A stretch of DNA of 64,000 nucleotides from Parageobacillus caldoxylosilyticus NBRC 107762 (GCF_000632715.1 NZ_BAWO01000016.1:1-64000), one strand, 5' to 3'. Positions 26,394 to 36,185 are shown, counted from the first letter of the stretch. Translations and numbers: made by a program. Notes: generated from the letters alone by a model not told the origin.

Positions 26394-27734
26394 TTAATTC
26401 ATCGGTTGATCTGTTGTTTGATCTGTTGATGGATCCGTTGATTGGTCCTGCGGTGATTCATCCGTTGTTCCTTCATCCCATTCACCTTCGTAACTTTCAC
26501 TCTCATTTAATTCATGATCTTCAGCCGTTTCCTCTCCATCAGACGGCTCTTCTTCTAGATCTGTTTTTTCATCCGTTGGTTCGTCGTTTATTTCTTCCTC
26601 ATGCCAGCTTTCCTCTTCAGAGATATTGCTTCCATCAATGGAATCGTCCATCTCCACATTTTCTTCTATCGCATCGCTTTCATCGTCGTTTTCATATTCA
26701 CTATCCGTTTCGGACTCTTGTTCATCATAGTTCCAAACATCATATGTATCATATGCTTCGCTGTAATCTCCGCCCTCGAAATACCCTTCACCTTCGAGGC
26801 TCTGATAAAAATACATTCCTTCATTGTTGTAAAACATTGCATAAATCTCATCTTCCGCAAGCGGTGAGGAAATCCACTTCTGTATAAGGCTATATATTTT
26901 AAAAATTGGGATACTAAAACCGATATTCGCCTCTGTTGCATGGCGCGCCGAATTAATCGCTAGCACTTTTCCTGTTTTTCGTTCCAATAACGGTCCGCCA
27001 CTGTTTCCAGGCGCCATCGGGGCAGAGATTTGGTAAACATCTTCATATATATGCGGTTCGATCACGAAATTACGGTCTACGCCGCTAATATACCCAAATG
27101 TCACTGTATTTTCCAATCCCATCGGACTTCCGAGCGTAATGACTTCTTCGCCAACTTGCGCTTTTCTTGTTGTTTCCAAAAGAAGCGGGCTTTTATTTTT
27201 CAGCGCAGGAACGCGCACAACGGCAACATCGATGTCATTGCTGTAACCGATTACTTTTCCTTGAAATTCTTCTCCGTTTTTGTCACGAACCATGACGTCA
27301 ATCGACCCTTCGACCACATGCGCGTTCGTTAACACATCTCCTTGTTTGTTGATTAAGAAACCGGATCCTTGCGAATAGCCAGTATAAATGGTAAATACTT
27401 TTTCTTGCGCTTCGGCAATAATTTCCGTTACGTCTTTGTTCGTATTCGCCGCTGTTGCTTTGGCGGCAGGTGCGGTCTGGCTTTTCACTTTTTCCACAGG
27501 TGTTTTTCTTTCTTTTTTTACCTGCTCGATTGGCTTGCTGGCGACTTCCTCCGTTTTTTTCTCATCATGTCGCCATTGATGGACAAGTGCCGTCCAAATA
27601 CTAACACAAACGACAAACATGAATATAGCCGTCATCACTAATAGCTTATTAGACTGAGGACGCACAGAAGCACCACAGTTGCTGCAAAATTTTGCCCCAG
27701 ACTCTGTTTTGTTTCCACATTTAGCGCAATACAC
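26394..27734 (-). CDS. Zinc-ribbon, membrane-anchored trypsin-like serine protease with acidic tail
   Basis: About 446 residues from GTG 27734, which follows a GGGTGGGGG site; an ATG at 27779 is possible but less well placed. Order of parts: a zinc ribbon (CAKCG ... CSNCG, residues ~3-25), one membrane helix (~35-52), a Lys/Ala-rich linker, a DegP/HtrA-like trypsin domain with His in LTNAHVVEG, Asp in SNDIDVAVV and Ser in APGNSGGP, then about 115 residues made largely of Asp, Glu and Ser. No PDZ domain is seen. The zinc ribbon faces the cytoplasm and the protease faces out. The acidic tail could bind cations or substrate. The gene is monocistronic. Confidence 0.85.
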   Translation of the reverse strand: MYCAKCGNKTESGAKFCSNCGASVRPQSNKLLVMTAIFMFVVCVSIWTALVHQWRHDEKKTEEVASKPIEQVKKERKTPVEKVKSQTAPAAKATAANTNKDVTEIIAEAQEKVFTIYTGYSQGSGFLINKQGDVLTNAHVVEGSIDVMVRDKNGEEFQGKVIGYSNDIDVAVVRVPALKNKSPLLLETTRKAQVGEEVITLGSPMGLENTVTFGYISGVDRNFVIEPHIYEDVYQISAPMAPGNSGGPLLERKTGKVLAINSARHATEANIGFSIPIFKIYSLIQKWISSPLAEDEIYAMFYNNEGMYFYQSLEGEGYFEGGDYSEAYDTYDVWNYDEQESETDSEYENDDESDAIEENVEMDDSIDGSNISEEESWHEEEINDEPTDEKTDLEEEPSDGEETAEDHELNESESYEGEWDEGTTDESPQDQSTDPSTDQTTDQPMN

Positions 27735-27955
27735 GTGAAAAAACCCCCACCCTTTGATCATTTTATATACTTCTATCATATTAGTAAAATATACCTATTT
27801 CAACAAAATATCTACAATAATGGGTGATTTTCTGCGATAAACAAACTATTGTCAACAACGATTTAAAATTAGTTCTTACGCTAATTTGGGTAGATGACTT
27901 TCTATTAACTACATGGATATAATAGATATCAATAAAAATAAAGGGGCTCGTAACG

Positions 27956-28850
27956 ATGATTAACCTTTCTTGGTCTCCTCTTGATTCAATTATCGAGTTA
28001 CTAGATGTGTCTGATGTCGATGACAGTTTACGTTTAACGGTAAAAAGCAACCGAAAGTCTTCTTCCTGTCCTGCCTGTCATCATGTTTCCTCCCGCCCGC
28101 ATAGTCGGTATACACGTGTGATTCAAGATCTTCCTATCGCTGATCGGCCCGTTCAGCTCCTGCTTATTTCTCGAAAATGGTTTTGCGATGATCCTTCCTG
28201 TTCCTTTAAAGTGTTTACTGAGCGTTATGACTGGCTGGCGCCGCATAGCCGTCGTACGCTTCGGGCAGAACACACTTTGCGACAAATTGCCTTTTCCACA
28301 AGTTGTTTAGCTGCGGAAAAGATTGCACAGGCGATTTATCTGCCTATCAGCCATGATTCATTGTTAACGATGATTCACAAAACTCCTATTCCTGTAGAGG
28401 TGTCTCCCTTTCCTCGGAGTCGATGATTTTGCTTTTCGAAAAGGCCATACGTATGGAGCGATAATTTGTGATCTTTGCAGTCATCATCCCTGTTGCTCTC
28501 TTGCCAAATCGGCTGCCGCAAACACTTACTGAATGGCTGAAAACCTATTCCCATGTACAAGTGATGAGCCGGGATGGATTTACAGGATTCCGTCAAGGGA
28601 TTGCTAATGCCAATCCTTCCATCCTTCATGTTTACGATCGATGGAATTTTATGGGAATGAGAAGAAGAGACTAGATTTCCTTCTTTTATCCCTCGTTCCT
28701 TCTGTGATGACATGGAGTGAATCGAACACATCTGTTTATGAAATCGAAGTGACAAAGGCAAAAAAGAGGAAAAAGCAGCGCCAGGAACAAAAATGGACAC
28801 TCATTCAAGAAATCCAAATGGCTCATGAGACGAATCATCGTGACGAATGA
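27956..28850 (+). pseudogene. Degenerate ISL3-family transposase
   Basis: The first ~150 codons form an intact ISL3 N-terminus with a zinc-finger pattern (CPACHH ... CDDPSC) and the start of the DDE region. A frameshift near 28400 moves the expected LGVDDFAFRKGHTYGAIICDL into another frame. A third segment (28468-28674) holds QTLTEWLK ... SRDGFTGFRQGI ... DRW, and a fourth (28641-28850) holds FMGNEKKRLDFLLLSLVPSV. The C-terminus beyond about 28850 is lost. At least three frame disruptions make it inactive. Clear terminal inverted repeats were not found. Confidence 0.85.
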
Positions 28851-29452
28851 ACGTAACGATGAGGTGTTTCCAAATGTTGAACACAAGAGGGAGAATAGCG
28901 CCTGCTGATCTGCAGAAAAGAACATGCGGAATGATGAAATGCGATTCCTTGTTTACAAATGGTCGTGCCGGCGGAAAAATGGATCCATCGCTCACAAAGA
29001 TCCATCTGACCACAAAGGTCTTGTATGAAATTCGTTTGTAAGAGAAAAAGTAGACAAAAATCGATCCTACATGATTATTCTAACTTGCCTATTGCCCCCT
29101 TTTTAACCCTTCACTTCGAACTTCTTCCTGTAAAATAACAAATCCACTCCACTTTTTTTGATCCGTTGAGCGGATTTTGTCCGTTATGGTGAAGATTTCC
29201 CCTATATCCCCTATAATCAATAGCGGCCGCGTCGTCCGCTCCATCCCTCCGTCATCGATGATTTGGGCGTATCCCTCTTTCCTCTCGTTTTTATTTTTTG
29301 TCTGACGTAAAATATCCATAAGCATAGGCCTAACCATTGGCCAGCCTCATCCACTCTCAGTCATTACCGCCTTCCTTTTTCACGATCTGGTTGAACATCA
29401 TCACTTGAAAAGAGATTTGGAGGCTTTGTGTATCGGCTTTACACCCCATGTC
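28851..29452. other. Decayed DNA with no supported gene
   Basis: Short frames occur on both strands. The minus-strand frame at 29089-29337 includes RPLLIIGDIGEIFTITDKI, which looks protein-like but starts and ends abruptly and was not matched to a family. This stretch is best read as part of the remnant zone between the ISL3 element and the S-layer gene. Confidence 0.4.
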
Positions 29453-29580
29453 CTACGATATGAAAGAGGCCATTTTTACGACTTTATTTCTCCCCGTTTC
29501 CTTCGCCCGATATAAGGCTTGATCGGCTTTCTCCAGAAAACCGCTTATCGATCGCATCCTAAGAGTTATGGTATCCTTAT
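29453..29580 (-). pseudogene. C-terminal fragment of a GGDEF (diguanylate cyclase) gene
   Basis: The minus strand encodes EKADQALYRAKETGRNKVV near 29470-29540, the classic end of GGDEF domains. Upstream, the core with the GGDEF motif and the substrate-binding part are missing; only TITLRMRSIS precedes. It is a remnant without activity. Confidence 0.7.
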
Positions 29581-29645
29581 CACAAAGGTAAAAATCAAGG
29601 CAGCTAAAATAAATCCAAAGCCCAATCGAAAGGAGCAACCAAAGC

Positions 29646-29840
29646 ATGGACGAGAACAAAGAATTCTGCCCATACTGCGGCGCTGATTTGCAGGGAGATC
29701 CGATTCCAAAAGAATGACAACGTCATTACGGCAATGCTACCCATTTTAGCAGAAAAATTGGCATATCAAGTCTAGAGGAAGATCCAGTAATTAAATGGCA
29801 ATGTCCTGACTGTGGGAAGGAATGGGATCGAGAGAAATAA
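29646..29840 (+). pseudogene. Small zinc-ribbon protein gene with an in-frame TGA
   Basis: ATG 29646 follows AAAGGAG. The frame reads MDENKEFCPYCGADLQGDP up to a TGA at 29715-29717 (codon 24), then continues in the same frame with YGNATHFSRKIGI and CPDCGKEW to a TAA at 29840. Both CxxC halves of one zinc ribbon are therefore kept and only codon 24 is wrong; TGG (Trp) would restore it. Most likely it is a recent nonsense mutation in a remnant zone, less likely a sequencing error. I do not recognise the function. Confidence 0.65.
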
Positions 29841-30176
29841 AGAGAAGGAAGAAGCGGTTTGTGGCGTGGCATAGGCATAGCAGCGTATAAGAGAATAAAA
29901 AGTCTTGCAGAAAATTCCCTCTGCAGAACTTTTGACATTTTCCGAGTAGTGGTGACAGGCACCGGACCAACTGGAGTCTGTCTGGGAAAGAGCAGTTAAA
30001 AGTGAACAGGCTAAAAGTGCTTATTCTTCACTGGTCCGTTTTTGGAAACGAAATAAAACGGAAAAGAGAAGAGGTGTTGATTAAGGTTTCAGATCACTAG
30101 ATATCATCCATTTCAGAGGAAAGCCATTGCCACTTTGCCTTTTTTCTTTTTAATCGAAGAAAAGGAAGGAAAAAAG
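29841..30176. other. Gap before the S-layer gene, no gene seen
   Basis: The stretch holds one GGTGACAGGCACC copy (29951-29963) and short repeats such as gcagaaaattccctctgcagaa near 29905, but no coding frame with support. Confidence 0.4.
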
Positions 30177-30213
30177 AAAAGCCCAGCAGAGATTTCTCTC
30201 CGCAGAGCTTTTC
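30177..30213 (-). terminator. Probable terminator of the S-layer gene
   Basis: On the minus strand an imperfect stem (aaaagctctgcggaga / tctctgctgggctttt) is followed by TTTTCTTTTTTCC, about 45 bp after the stop codon. Confidence 0.7.
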
Positions 30214-30255
30214 GATATATTTCGCTCGATGATAAAGCACTATTTCCTAAGAAGA

Positions 30256-33150
30256 TTAGTCACCAACAACTACTTTTACAGGTACTTGATATCCACCAAA
30301 GTTAAATGTTGCTTTAAACGTTTCACCATTATCAGCTCCAGAGATAGCCACAGAAGCAGTACCGTTACCAATAATTGTATGATTTGCTGTGCCGACACTT
30401 GTATAGTCAGTAACTAGAATTGATGATGATGCTGTAGTTGTGTCTGCAAAAGTAATTGCACCATTTGCAGGGTTGATTGTTACTGTTTCACCATATTGAT
30501 CCTCTACAGTTGCTCCTGTTACTAATGCAAACAGATTAGCAGCACTAATATTACCAGATGAATCAGCTACGTTAGCAACACCGTTGTCCACGAGATTTTT
30601 ATCAAATTTAACAGAAGCTACTTGAGGTTTCGCTTGTGTAATTGTAAACTCTTGTGTTAACTGTTTACCATTAGCATTAATAGTAATTACTGCAGTACCT
30701 TTTGCCTCAGTGGCATCTTTTGCATATTGAACAAGTGATGTTCCTGTTCCTGAAGTTTCAGCAGCTTGAACGTTTAATTGATAACCGTGTGATGTGTTTG
30801 GTTGAATTACTTCAATACCTTTTGTAGAGCTTGTAACAGTGTATGCGCTTGATGGAAGTACAACTTTCTGACCATTCGCTAATACACCATATACTACAAC
30901 ATCACGAACATAAGAATCAGTATCTGAAGCGGCATTGATATCCACTTTAGAATCATCATATAATGGGTCAATTGCTTTTACTTCGTATGATACATATTCA
31001 TCAGCTGCTGCTACGCGAGAAGTAAAGCTAAATTCGCTACCTGCAATAGGATTTCCTGCATTATCAAGAAGCGTAAGAGTAACTGTTTCTGTTCCTTTAG
31101 CTTGACCTTTAAGAACAATTTTATCTGCATTAGCGTCAATTGTATCTTGAGATGAAACAAAGTCAAGAACTGTATTAGATGGAATCATAGCCTTAATTTG
31201 ATATTGACCTGCGCCCGTACCTACTTTATCAGTTAATTTGAACTCACGCTCATATTGGTCTTTTACTACAATATTGCTTAGTCCAAGTTCAAATTTTTGA
31301 CCTACTTCTACGTTAGTAGTAACATCTTTCACACCAGCAATGTAAACTGGCTTAGCTGCTTCTTTTACATCAACAACGAGGTTCACAACTTTTTGAGTTG
31401 GTGTAATAGCTGTTACTGTTACTTTTGTTGGATTAGTGACACTTGTTAAGTCTAATACAAGGTTTGTAGTATTTGCTTTTGCATCTTTAACAAATGCAAC
31501 ACTCCCCGCTGTTGAAGTAACTCGAACTGCATTCAATAATTCATATTTATCAACTTTGTTTCCTTGTTTATCGTAAGCCTCGAATGGAAGCACAACTTTT
31601 TCTTTTGCTACAGCTAGTTCAGGTTGAGAAAGAACAAAGTTATCTACCTTTGCTCCTTCTTTAACTTCAACTTCATATTGTGCAACTTTTGCAGATGCTA
31701 GTGAAATGATTGAAACTGTTGTTTTACCAGCTGTTGCAGTTGAAGTATCAAGTTTCAATGCAATACGTTTTTTGCCATCTACTGTGATTTCTTTAAAATC
31801 GCTAGCTGTAGCTTTCGCAACTAGTGGGTTTGAAGAGTTAACAACTACACTGCTCGCATTTAAATCACTAGCTTTCAATTCGTTACCATACTGATCTTTT
31901 GCATTGATTAATAGGTAGAAATCAGCATCTCTAGTGTCTTCACTAAGTTCTTTTTTATCAGCATTGTAAAGACCTTCAATTGTTACTTCGCTTACTTTTG
32001 AAGCATCACTAACAGTTAATACTTTACTTGTTGCAGTTGCAGTTTCGCCATGAACGAGCGTTAAGCTTAATTTGTCACCTGCTTTAGGATTTGTTAAACC
32101 TGTAATATTAACGATACCTTTCGCTGCGTCTGCAGATGCAGAACCAGAACTTGATGTTGCAGTGATTGTTGTTTTTGCAGTGATATCTTCACCATATTGG
32201 TTATACACTTTGTAACCAACGCTAACCGAAGAAGTACCTGTTAATACTGCAAGATCGGAAGCAATTTCAATTTTTGCAACTTTTTCGTTTTCAACTTTAA
32301 CAGTTCCAGTCAATACTTGGTCTGCTAAACCTGTTACGTTTACAGTATAATCTCCAGCAAATAATTTGCTTGCAAGTTCAATTTGAGCTGCAGTTTTATC
32401 TTTATTCCAAGTGATTTTTGAAACGTTAGCAGTGATATTGCCACGTTTTACTTCAAATTTAGCTTTAGTATCGTCAACAGCTTTGTTAAATTTAACTTCT
32501 AATGTTTTAGCGTTAATCGCACTTACCGAAACCACTTGTGGAGCTACATCAACATTCGCCGCTCTATATACAAATACCGCAAAATCACCGCGAGTGATGT
32601 TGTCGTTAGCACCAAATTTAGTTTCAGATTTACCTTTTGTGATTCCGTTTTTGTAAAGCGCTTTTACGTATGGTGCCCATGTATCGTTTACATCCGTGAA
32701 TGGAAGTGTTACATCGTCACCTTTTAATTTGTAAGCATTCGCAATGATTTTTGCCATTTCAGCGCGAGTTAGTTTGTCGTATGCACCGAATTTGCCAGCT
32801 GCTTTACCGTTTAGTACGCCAGCATCTACAAGCGCGTTGACGTATTTTGCACGGTCTTTTGGCACATCTGTGAAGCCTGCGTCTTTTGCATTGTCAACGT
32901 CCAGTTTTAATACTTTTGCAAGGATCACTGCTGCATCTAGACGAGTGATTTCATCGTAAACACCGAATTTTGTTTCAGATTTACCTTTTACACCTGCTGA
33001 TACTAAGAAATCAACTGCATCTTTGTATTGCGATGCAACATCTGTGAAGCCTGCTGCAGCAGATACTACAGGAGCTACCGCAGATGCGACCATGGCAGCT
33101 GTTGCAGTTGTTGCAACAAACTTGCGATAGGACTTAGGTTGATAAGCCAT
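30256..33150 (-). CDS. S-layer protein with three N-terminal SLH domains
   Basis: The 964-residue precursor starts at ATG 33150 (MAYQPKSYRKF), 9 nt after GGGGAGG; an upstream frame extension to 33213 is not credible. A 30-residue signal peptide ends VAPVVSAAA. Three SLH repeats (about residues 32-205; FTDVASQYKDAVDFL, FTDVPKDRAKYVNAL, FTDVNDTWAPYVKAL) bind pyruvylated wall polysaccharide. The rest is a chain of Ig-like beta domains poor in Cys and rich in Val, Thr, Lys and Ala, ending VVGD. Signal peptide and SLH part closely resemble G. stearothermophilus SbsA/SbsB. Export is probably by SecA2/SlaP. The start region is the target of the proposed antisense RNA. Confidence 0.95.
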   Translation of the reverse strand: MAYQPKSYRKFVATTATAAMVASAVAPVVSAAAGFTDVASQYKDAVDFLVSAGVKGKSETKFGVYDEITRLDAAVILAKVLKLDVDNAKDAGFTDVPKDRAKYVNALVDAGVLNGKAAGKFGAYDKLTRAEMAKIIANAYKLKGDDVTLPFTDVNDTWAPYVKALYKNGITKGKSETKFGANDNITRGDFAVFVYRAANVDVAPQVVSVSAINAKTLEVKFNKAVDDTKAKFEVKRGNITANVSKITWNKDKTAAQIELASKLFAGDYTVNVTGLADQVLTGTVKVENEKVAKIEIASDLAVLTGTSSVSVGYKVYNQYGEDITAKTTITATSSSGSASADAAKGIVNITGLTNPKAGDKLSLTLVHGETATATSKVLTVSDASKVSEVTIEGLYNADKKELSEDTRDADFYLLINAKDQYGNELKASDLNASSVVVNSSNPLVAKATASDFKEITVDGKKRIALKLDTSTATAGKTTVSIISLASAKVAQYEVEVKEGAKVDNFVLSQPELAVAKEKVVLPFEAYDKQGNKVDKYELLNAVRVTSTAGSVAFVKDAKANTTNLVLDLTSVTNPTKVTVTAITPTQKVVNLVVDVKEAAKPVYIAGVKDVTTNVEVGQKFELGLSNIVVKDQYEREFKLTDKVGTGAGQYQIKAMIPSNTVLDFVSSQDTIDANADKIVLKGQAKGTETVTLTLLDNAGNPIAGSEFSFTSRVAAADEYVSYEVKAIDPLYDDSKVDINAASDTDSYVRDVVVYGVLANGQKVVLPSSAYTVTSSTKGIEVIQPNTSHGYQLNVQAAETSGTGTSLVQYAKDATEAKGTAVITINANGKQLTQEFTITQAKPQVASVKFDKNLVDNGVANVADSSGNISAANLFALVTGATVEDQYGETVTINPANGAITFADTTTASSSILVTDYTSVGTANHTIIGNGTASVAISGADNGETFKATFNFGGYQVPVKVVVGD

Positions 33151-33317
33151 GAATGATTTCCTCCCCGTTTTGTGTATATTTTTATGATGAATCGAAGGTA
33201 TCATAAATACCATCGATCAGTTACCGAGATTAGGAGCTGTAAAAGCCTTTCTATGAGCCATTTCATAGTAGAAAAGGCATGAATCATAAACATAAAAACT
33301 CCAAAACTCCCAAACTC
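33151..33317 (-). promoter_or_regulatory. Long 5' leader of the S-layer mRNA
   Basis: About 167 nt lie between the predicted transcription start and the AUG. The leader can form a hairpin (arms 33245-33256 and 33263-33278, with a 4-nt bulge). Long structured leaders stabilise S-layer mRNAs in other bacteria. The segment next to the Shine-Dalgarno sequence (33165-33173) matches 9 nt of small RNA 1. Confidence 0.55.
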
Positions 33318-33324
33318 TATTACT

Positions 33325-33352
33325 ATTCTACCAAAGACATAGGATTTTTCAA
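33325..33352 (-). promoter_or_regulatory. SigA-type promoter of the S-layer gene
   Basis: On the minus strand TTGAAA (33352-33347) and TAGAAT (33330-33325) are separated by 16 bp. Transcription should start near 33317. Confidence 0.6.
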
Positions 33353-33558
33353 CTGTTTTTTTACAAAATTCTCATCACATGCGTTTTTTATGTAACAAAT
33401 GTTTTATTTGGCTAATAAACGTTAATTTTCCATAACGGACATTCTACATAAATAGAAAAATTGTAAATTACTTTTCTGTGAAAATAGCAAATCCATGCGT
33501 GGTTAGGGCTATTTTCATGTCTGGCGGGGAGTAAAATTTACTCATGGATGTTTTTTGT

Positions 33559-33591
33559 AAAAAAAAAAGCATGCAGCTTATTGCTGCATGC
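33559..33591 (-). terminator. Terminator overlapping the polymerase stop codon
   Basis: Perfect stem gcatgcagc / gctgcatgc with a 5-nt loop, followed on the minus strand by T10. The stop codon (33578) lies in the hairpin, so the last codons form one arm. Confidence 0.9.
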
Positions 33592-34981
33592 TTGCTGGTT
33601 TTTCTTTATTTTGATGCACAAAGGCGATGGCCAGTCCCGACACAAGCCAAAAGATCGTGTTCAACTGCGGGATGAAAATGAGATTGTTAGACAAGTTTTG
33701 CACCATGAACGTAGCGCTTCCGGCGATCAACCCGATGACAACGATCTTGCTTAACCGGTTGGCGGCGGAAAAATAAAGGCGGAGCAAGTACACGTAATAG
33801 ATGACATAGATGGCCAAAAATGCGGCTAGCCCAATAAATCCTGTTTCCGCGCCGACCTTTAAATATGAGTTGTGCACGGAATACTGGTCATGCCCGATAT
33901 ACAGTTCTGGATATTTTGTAACATAGTCTTTGTATCTCACCAGATAATTTCCGATGCCAACACCAAGGATAGGGTTTTCTTTCATCATCACCCATCCCGT
34001 TTTCCATAGTGTGACACGGGAGACAACAGCGCGGCTCGTCGTCGCTTCATCCTCTGCTTTTCCTTCTTCTTCCGGTTCTTGTGTAAAAAATCCTCCGCCT
34101 TCCCCTTGTGAATGATCAGTATCGGTGACATGGCCTGGAAGGTTGCGAACGAGAATTTTCTCCATTGCATACAGCGCCGAATACGTACGGGACTGGACAT
34201 CTGGCATGAAATAGACAACCGTAAGCAAGACAACGAAAGAGAGAAGTATATGCGGACGAACGGCGTTTTTGATGAAATCTTTCGGAATGAGCAAGACCAT
34301 TAATACGAAACCGCCGATCATCGCCACCCAGGCCGCGCGCGTATAGGTGAGCACCAAATTAATTACGTAAATGCCATACAGCGCGAACATCAATAGCTGC
34401 GCTTTTTTATCTTTGAAATATACAACCGCTAGTAACACTAAAGTCGGAATGACAAAATTAAGAAAAGAGGCATAGTAATTGGGATTCACCAGCGTTGAGT
34501 CTACGCGTCCCTTCGCTTCCTTTAGGGCATACAACCCAGCGGTATTCAAAGAAATGCCGAAAATGTACTGCACAATTCCGTAAACACCGATGATCAAAAC
34601 GGATAGGCCAAACACTTTTGCAAAGTGGATATATTGTTCGCGTGTAAAGCGAACTTTCACGACAATCAGAAACAAGACAACGTACGAAAGATAGCGGGCA
34701 AGCTCCATTGCGGCTGGAGCAAGGCTGACCGCTTGCGTTAACGAAATAACCGCAATGATGAAATATAACAGAAACGCCACTGCGATCGGCTTTATGTTGA
34801 AATCATTCAACGCGATTCTTTTCTGCGCATAATCTACGATAGCGGCGATTGTTAACAACGGAATCATCACGACTTCCGCTGACAGCGGCAAAGGACCGAT
34901 ATACGTTTTATAAGAAACAAGCGGAACGAGAAACAGAGATAAAATCACAGCATAATAAGTAAACGGTTGTTGAAGACGCAT
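33578..34981 (-). CDS. O-antigen ligase/polymerase-like membrane protein (Wzy_C family)
   Basis: The 467-residue protein has about twelve membrane helices and a large extracellular loop (about residues 280-360). That loop holds an acidic segment and the family motif NPILGVGIGNYLVRY with HNSYLKVGAETGFIGL. Wzy_C/WaaL enzymes polymerise or ligate lipid-linked glycans outside the membrane. With the flippase at 40.8 kb it could assemble the secondary cell wall polysaccharide by a Wzx/Wzy-like route. It is the last gene of a minus-strand run with a glycosyltransferase, tagA and the sugar dehydrogenase. Confidence 0.85.
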   Translation of the reverse strand: MRLQQPFTYYAVILSLFLVPLVSYKTYIGPLPLSAEVVMIPLLTIAAIVDYAQKRIALNDFNIKPIAVAFLLYFIIAVISLTQAVSLAPAAMELARYLSYVVLFLIVVKVRFTREQYIHFAKVFGLSVLIIGVYGIVQYIFGISLNTAGLYALKEAKGRVDSTLVNPNYYASFLNFVIPTLVLLAVVYFKDKKAQLLMFALYGIYVINLVLTYTRAAWVAMIGGFVLMVLLIPKDFIKNAVRPHILLSFVVLLTVVYFMPDVQSRTYSALYAMEKILVRNLPGHVTDTDHSQGEGGGFFTQEPEEEGKAEDEATTSRAVVSRVTLWKTGWVMMKENPILGVGIGNYLVRYKDYVTKYPELYIGHDQYSVHNSYLKVGAETGFIGLAAFLAIYVIYYVYLLRLYFSAANRLSKIVVIGLIAGSATFMVQNLSNNLIFIPQLNTIFWLVSGLAIAFVHQNKEKPASMQQ

Positions 34982-35019
34982 CGCTTAAACTCCTTTTTAC
35001 TCACTTCGATTTACAAAAA

Positions 35020-36129
35020 TCATTTTTGATGATGTTTCTCCAGCACATTTTGGTAAGTAGTGATTGTTTCTTTGTACAAGCGATGTAACGAAAAATGGGA
35101 AGAGGCGTATTCGTACAACGTCTGCCCCATTTGTTTTAATTGCTGCTTTTTTTCGCGCGCTTCTTGGATTGCCCCAGCCAGCGCCGCGCTGTCGCCGACA
35201 GGAACGATCCATCCCATCTCCTTAGAGGCAATGAGCTGTCTAACTCCGCCAACATCGGTGGAAATGACGGGAATGCGTTCGTTGGCCGCTTCGAGCAAGG
35301 CTAACGGAAAGCTTTCGCTGTAAGAAGCCATGAGCGCGACGTCAGAGAGGGAATAAATGGCGGCGATATCGCGACGAAACCCAAGAAATTTCACTTGATT
35401 TTCGATTTGCAGCTTCGCCGCCTTTTCTTTCAGCTCCTCTTCCAGCGGGCCGTCTCCGACGACTAGCAGCTTGATGTCACGATACGGCAGCGATTGGAGC
35501 GCTTCGAATACAAGCGCATGACCTTTAATGGGATGCAATCTTGCGACCATAGCGATGACAAAATCGTCTTCGTTCACGCCAACATGGGTTCGTTGCAGCA
35601 GATGGTCAGGAGATGTTTCGTTGAAGTCGATGCCGTTGTAAATCGTCTTGATCCGTTCTTTCGGAATGCCAAAGGCGACGAGATTGTCTTTAAACCGCTC
35701 GGACACGGCAAAGAAATAATCGACTTTTTTTAGCGCCCATAAATTTAAGCGGGTAAAAAGGAAGCCTTTTAATCCCGATTTCATAAAATCAAGGCGCGGG
35801 TCGCTATGAATCGTCGTCATCCACGGAATCCCGATTTTCCGCTTGATCAGCGCGCCATATAAATTGGCTCTCGGACCATGCGTATGCAACAAATCATAGC
35901 GCTCGTGCTGAATAAGCTCCACGAGCTTATGCAAGACAGATAAATCATAGCGGGACGATTGCGGAAGAAGGCGGACATCAATATGATGTTCCCGCGCTTC
36001 TTTCGCGAGCGGCCCTTCTTGAAACACCACGAGCGTTGCCGTCTCCTTCGGGAATTTAGATAACAGGGTGACGACGTGTTTGCGCGACCCTCCCGTTTCC
36101 CCGCCGCTAATGACGTGCAATACTTTCAA
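35020..36129 (-). CDS. Family 4 glycosyltransferase
   Basis: About 369 residues from TTG 36129, which lies 6 nt after AAGGGGAG; the in-frame ATG at 36165 has no site. The GT-B protein begins LKVLHVISGGETGGSRKHV and carries the donor-binding region MVARLHPIKGHALV and SYSESFPLALLEAANERIPVI (split here by conserved Glu residues). It works on the cytoplasmic membrane face, adding a sugar to a lipid-linked intermediate. It lies 38 bp upstream of the polymerase and 56 bp downstream of tagA, suggesting one operon for wall polysaccharide synthesis. Donor and linkage are not predictable. Confidence 0.88.
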   Translation of the reverse strand: MKVLHVISGGETGGSRKHVVTLLSKFPKETATLVVFQEGPLAKEAREHHIDVRLLPQSSRYDLSVLHKLVELIQHERYDLLHTHGPRANLYGALIKRKIGIPWMTTIHSDPRLDFMKSGLKGFLFTRLNLWALKKVDYFFAVSERFKDNLVAFGIPKERIKTIYNGIDFNETSPDHLLQRTHVGVNEDDFVIAMVARLHPIKGHALVFEALQSLPYRDIKLLVVGDGPLEEELKEKAAKLQIENQVKFLGFRRDIAAIYSLSDVALMASYSESFPLALLEAANERIPVISTDVGGVRQLIASKEMGWIVPVGDSAALAGAIQEAREKKQQLKQMGQTLYEYASSHFSLHRLYKETITTYQNVLEKHHQK

Positions 36130-36185
36130 CCGAATCTCCCCTTGCTGTTGGAATGAACGAGACACGACTTATTGGACCAAGCCGG

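Noticed and set aside
26264-26887. Plus-strand 207-codon frame rich in His and Leu
   Set aside because: Antisense to the Glu/Asp-rich tail of the serine protease; the composition follows directly from that.
33151-33213. Upstream extension of the S-layer frame to an earlier start
   Set aside because: The extension reads through the ribosome-binding site and lacks one of its own; the ATG at 33150 gives a proper signal peptide.
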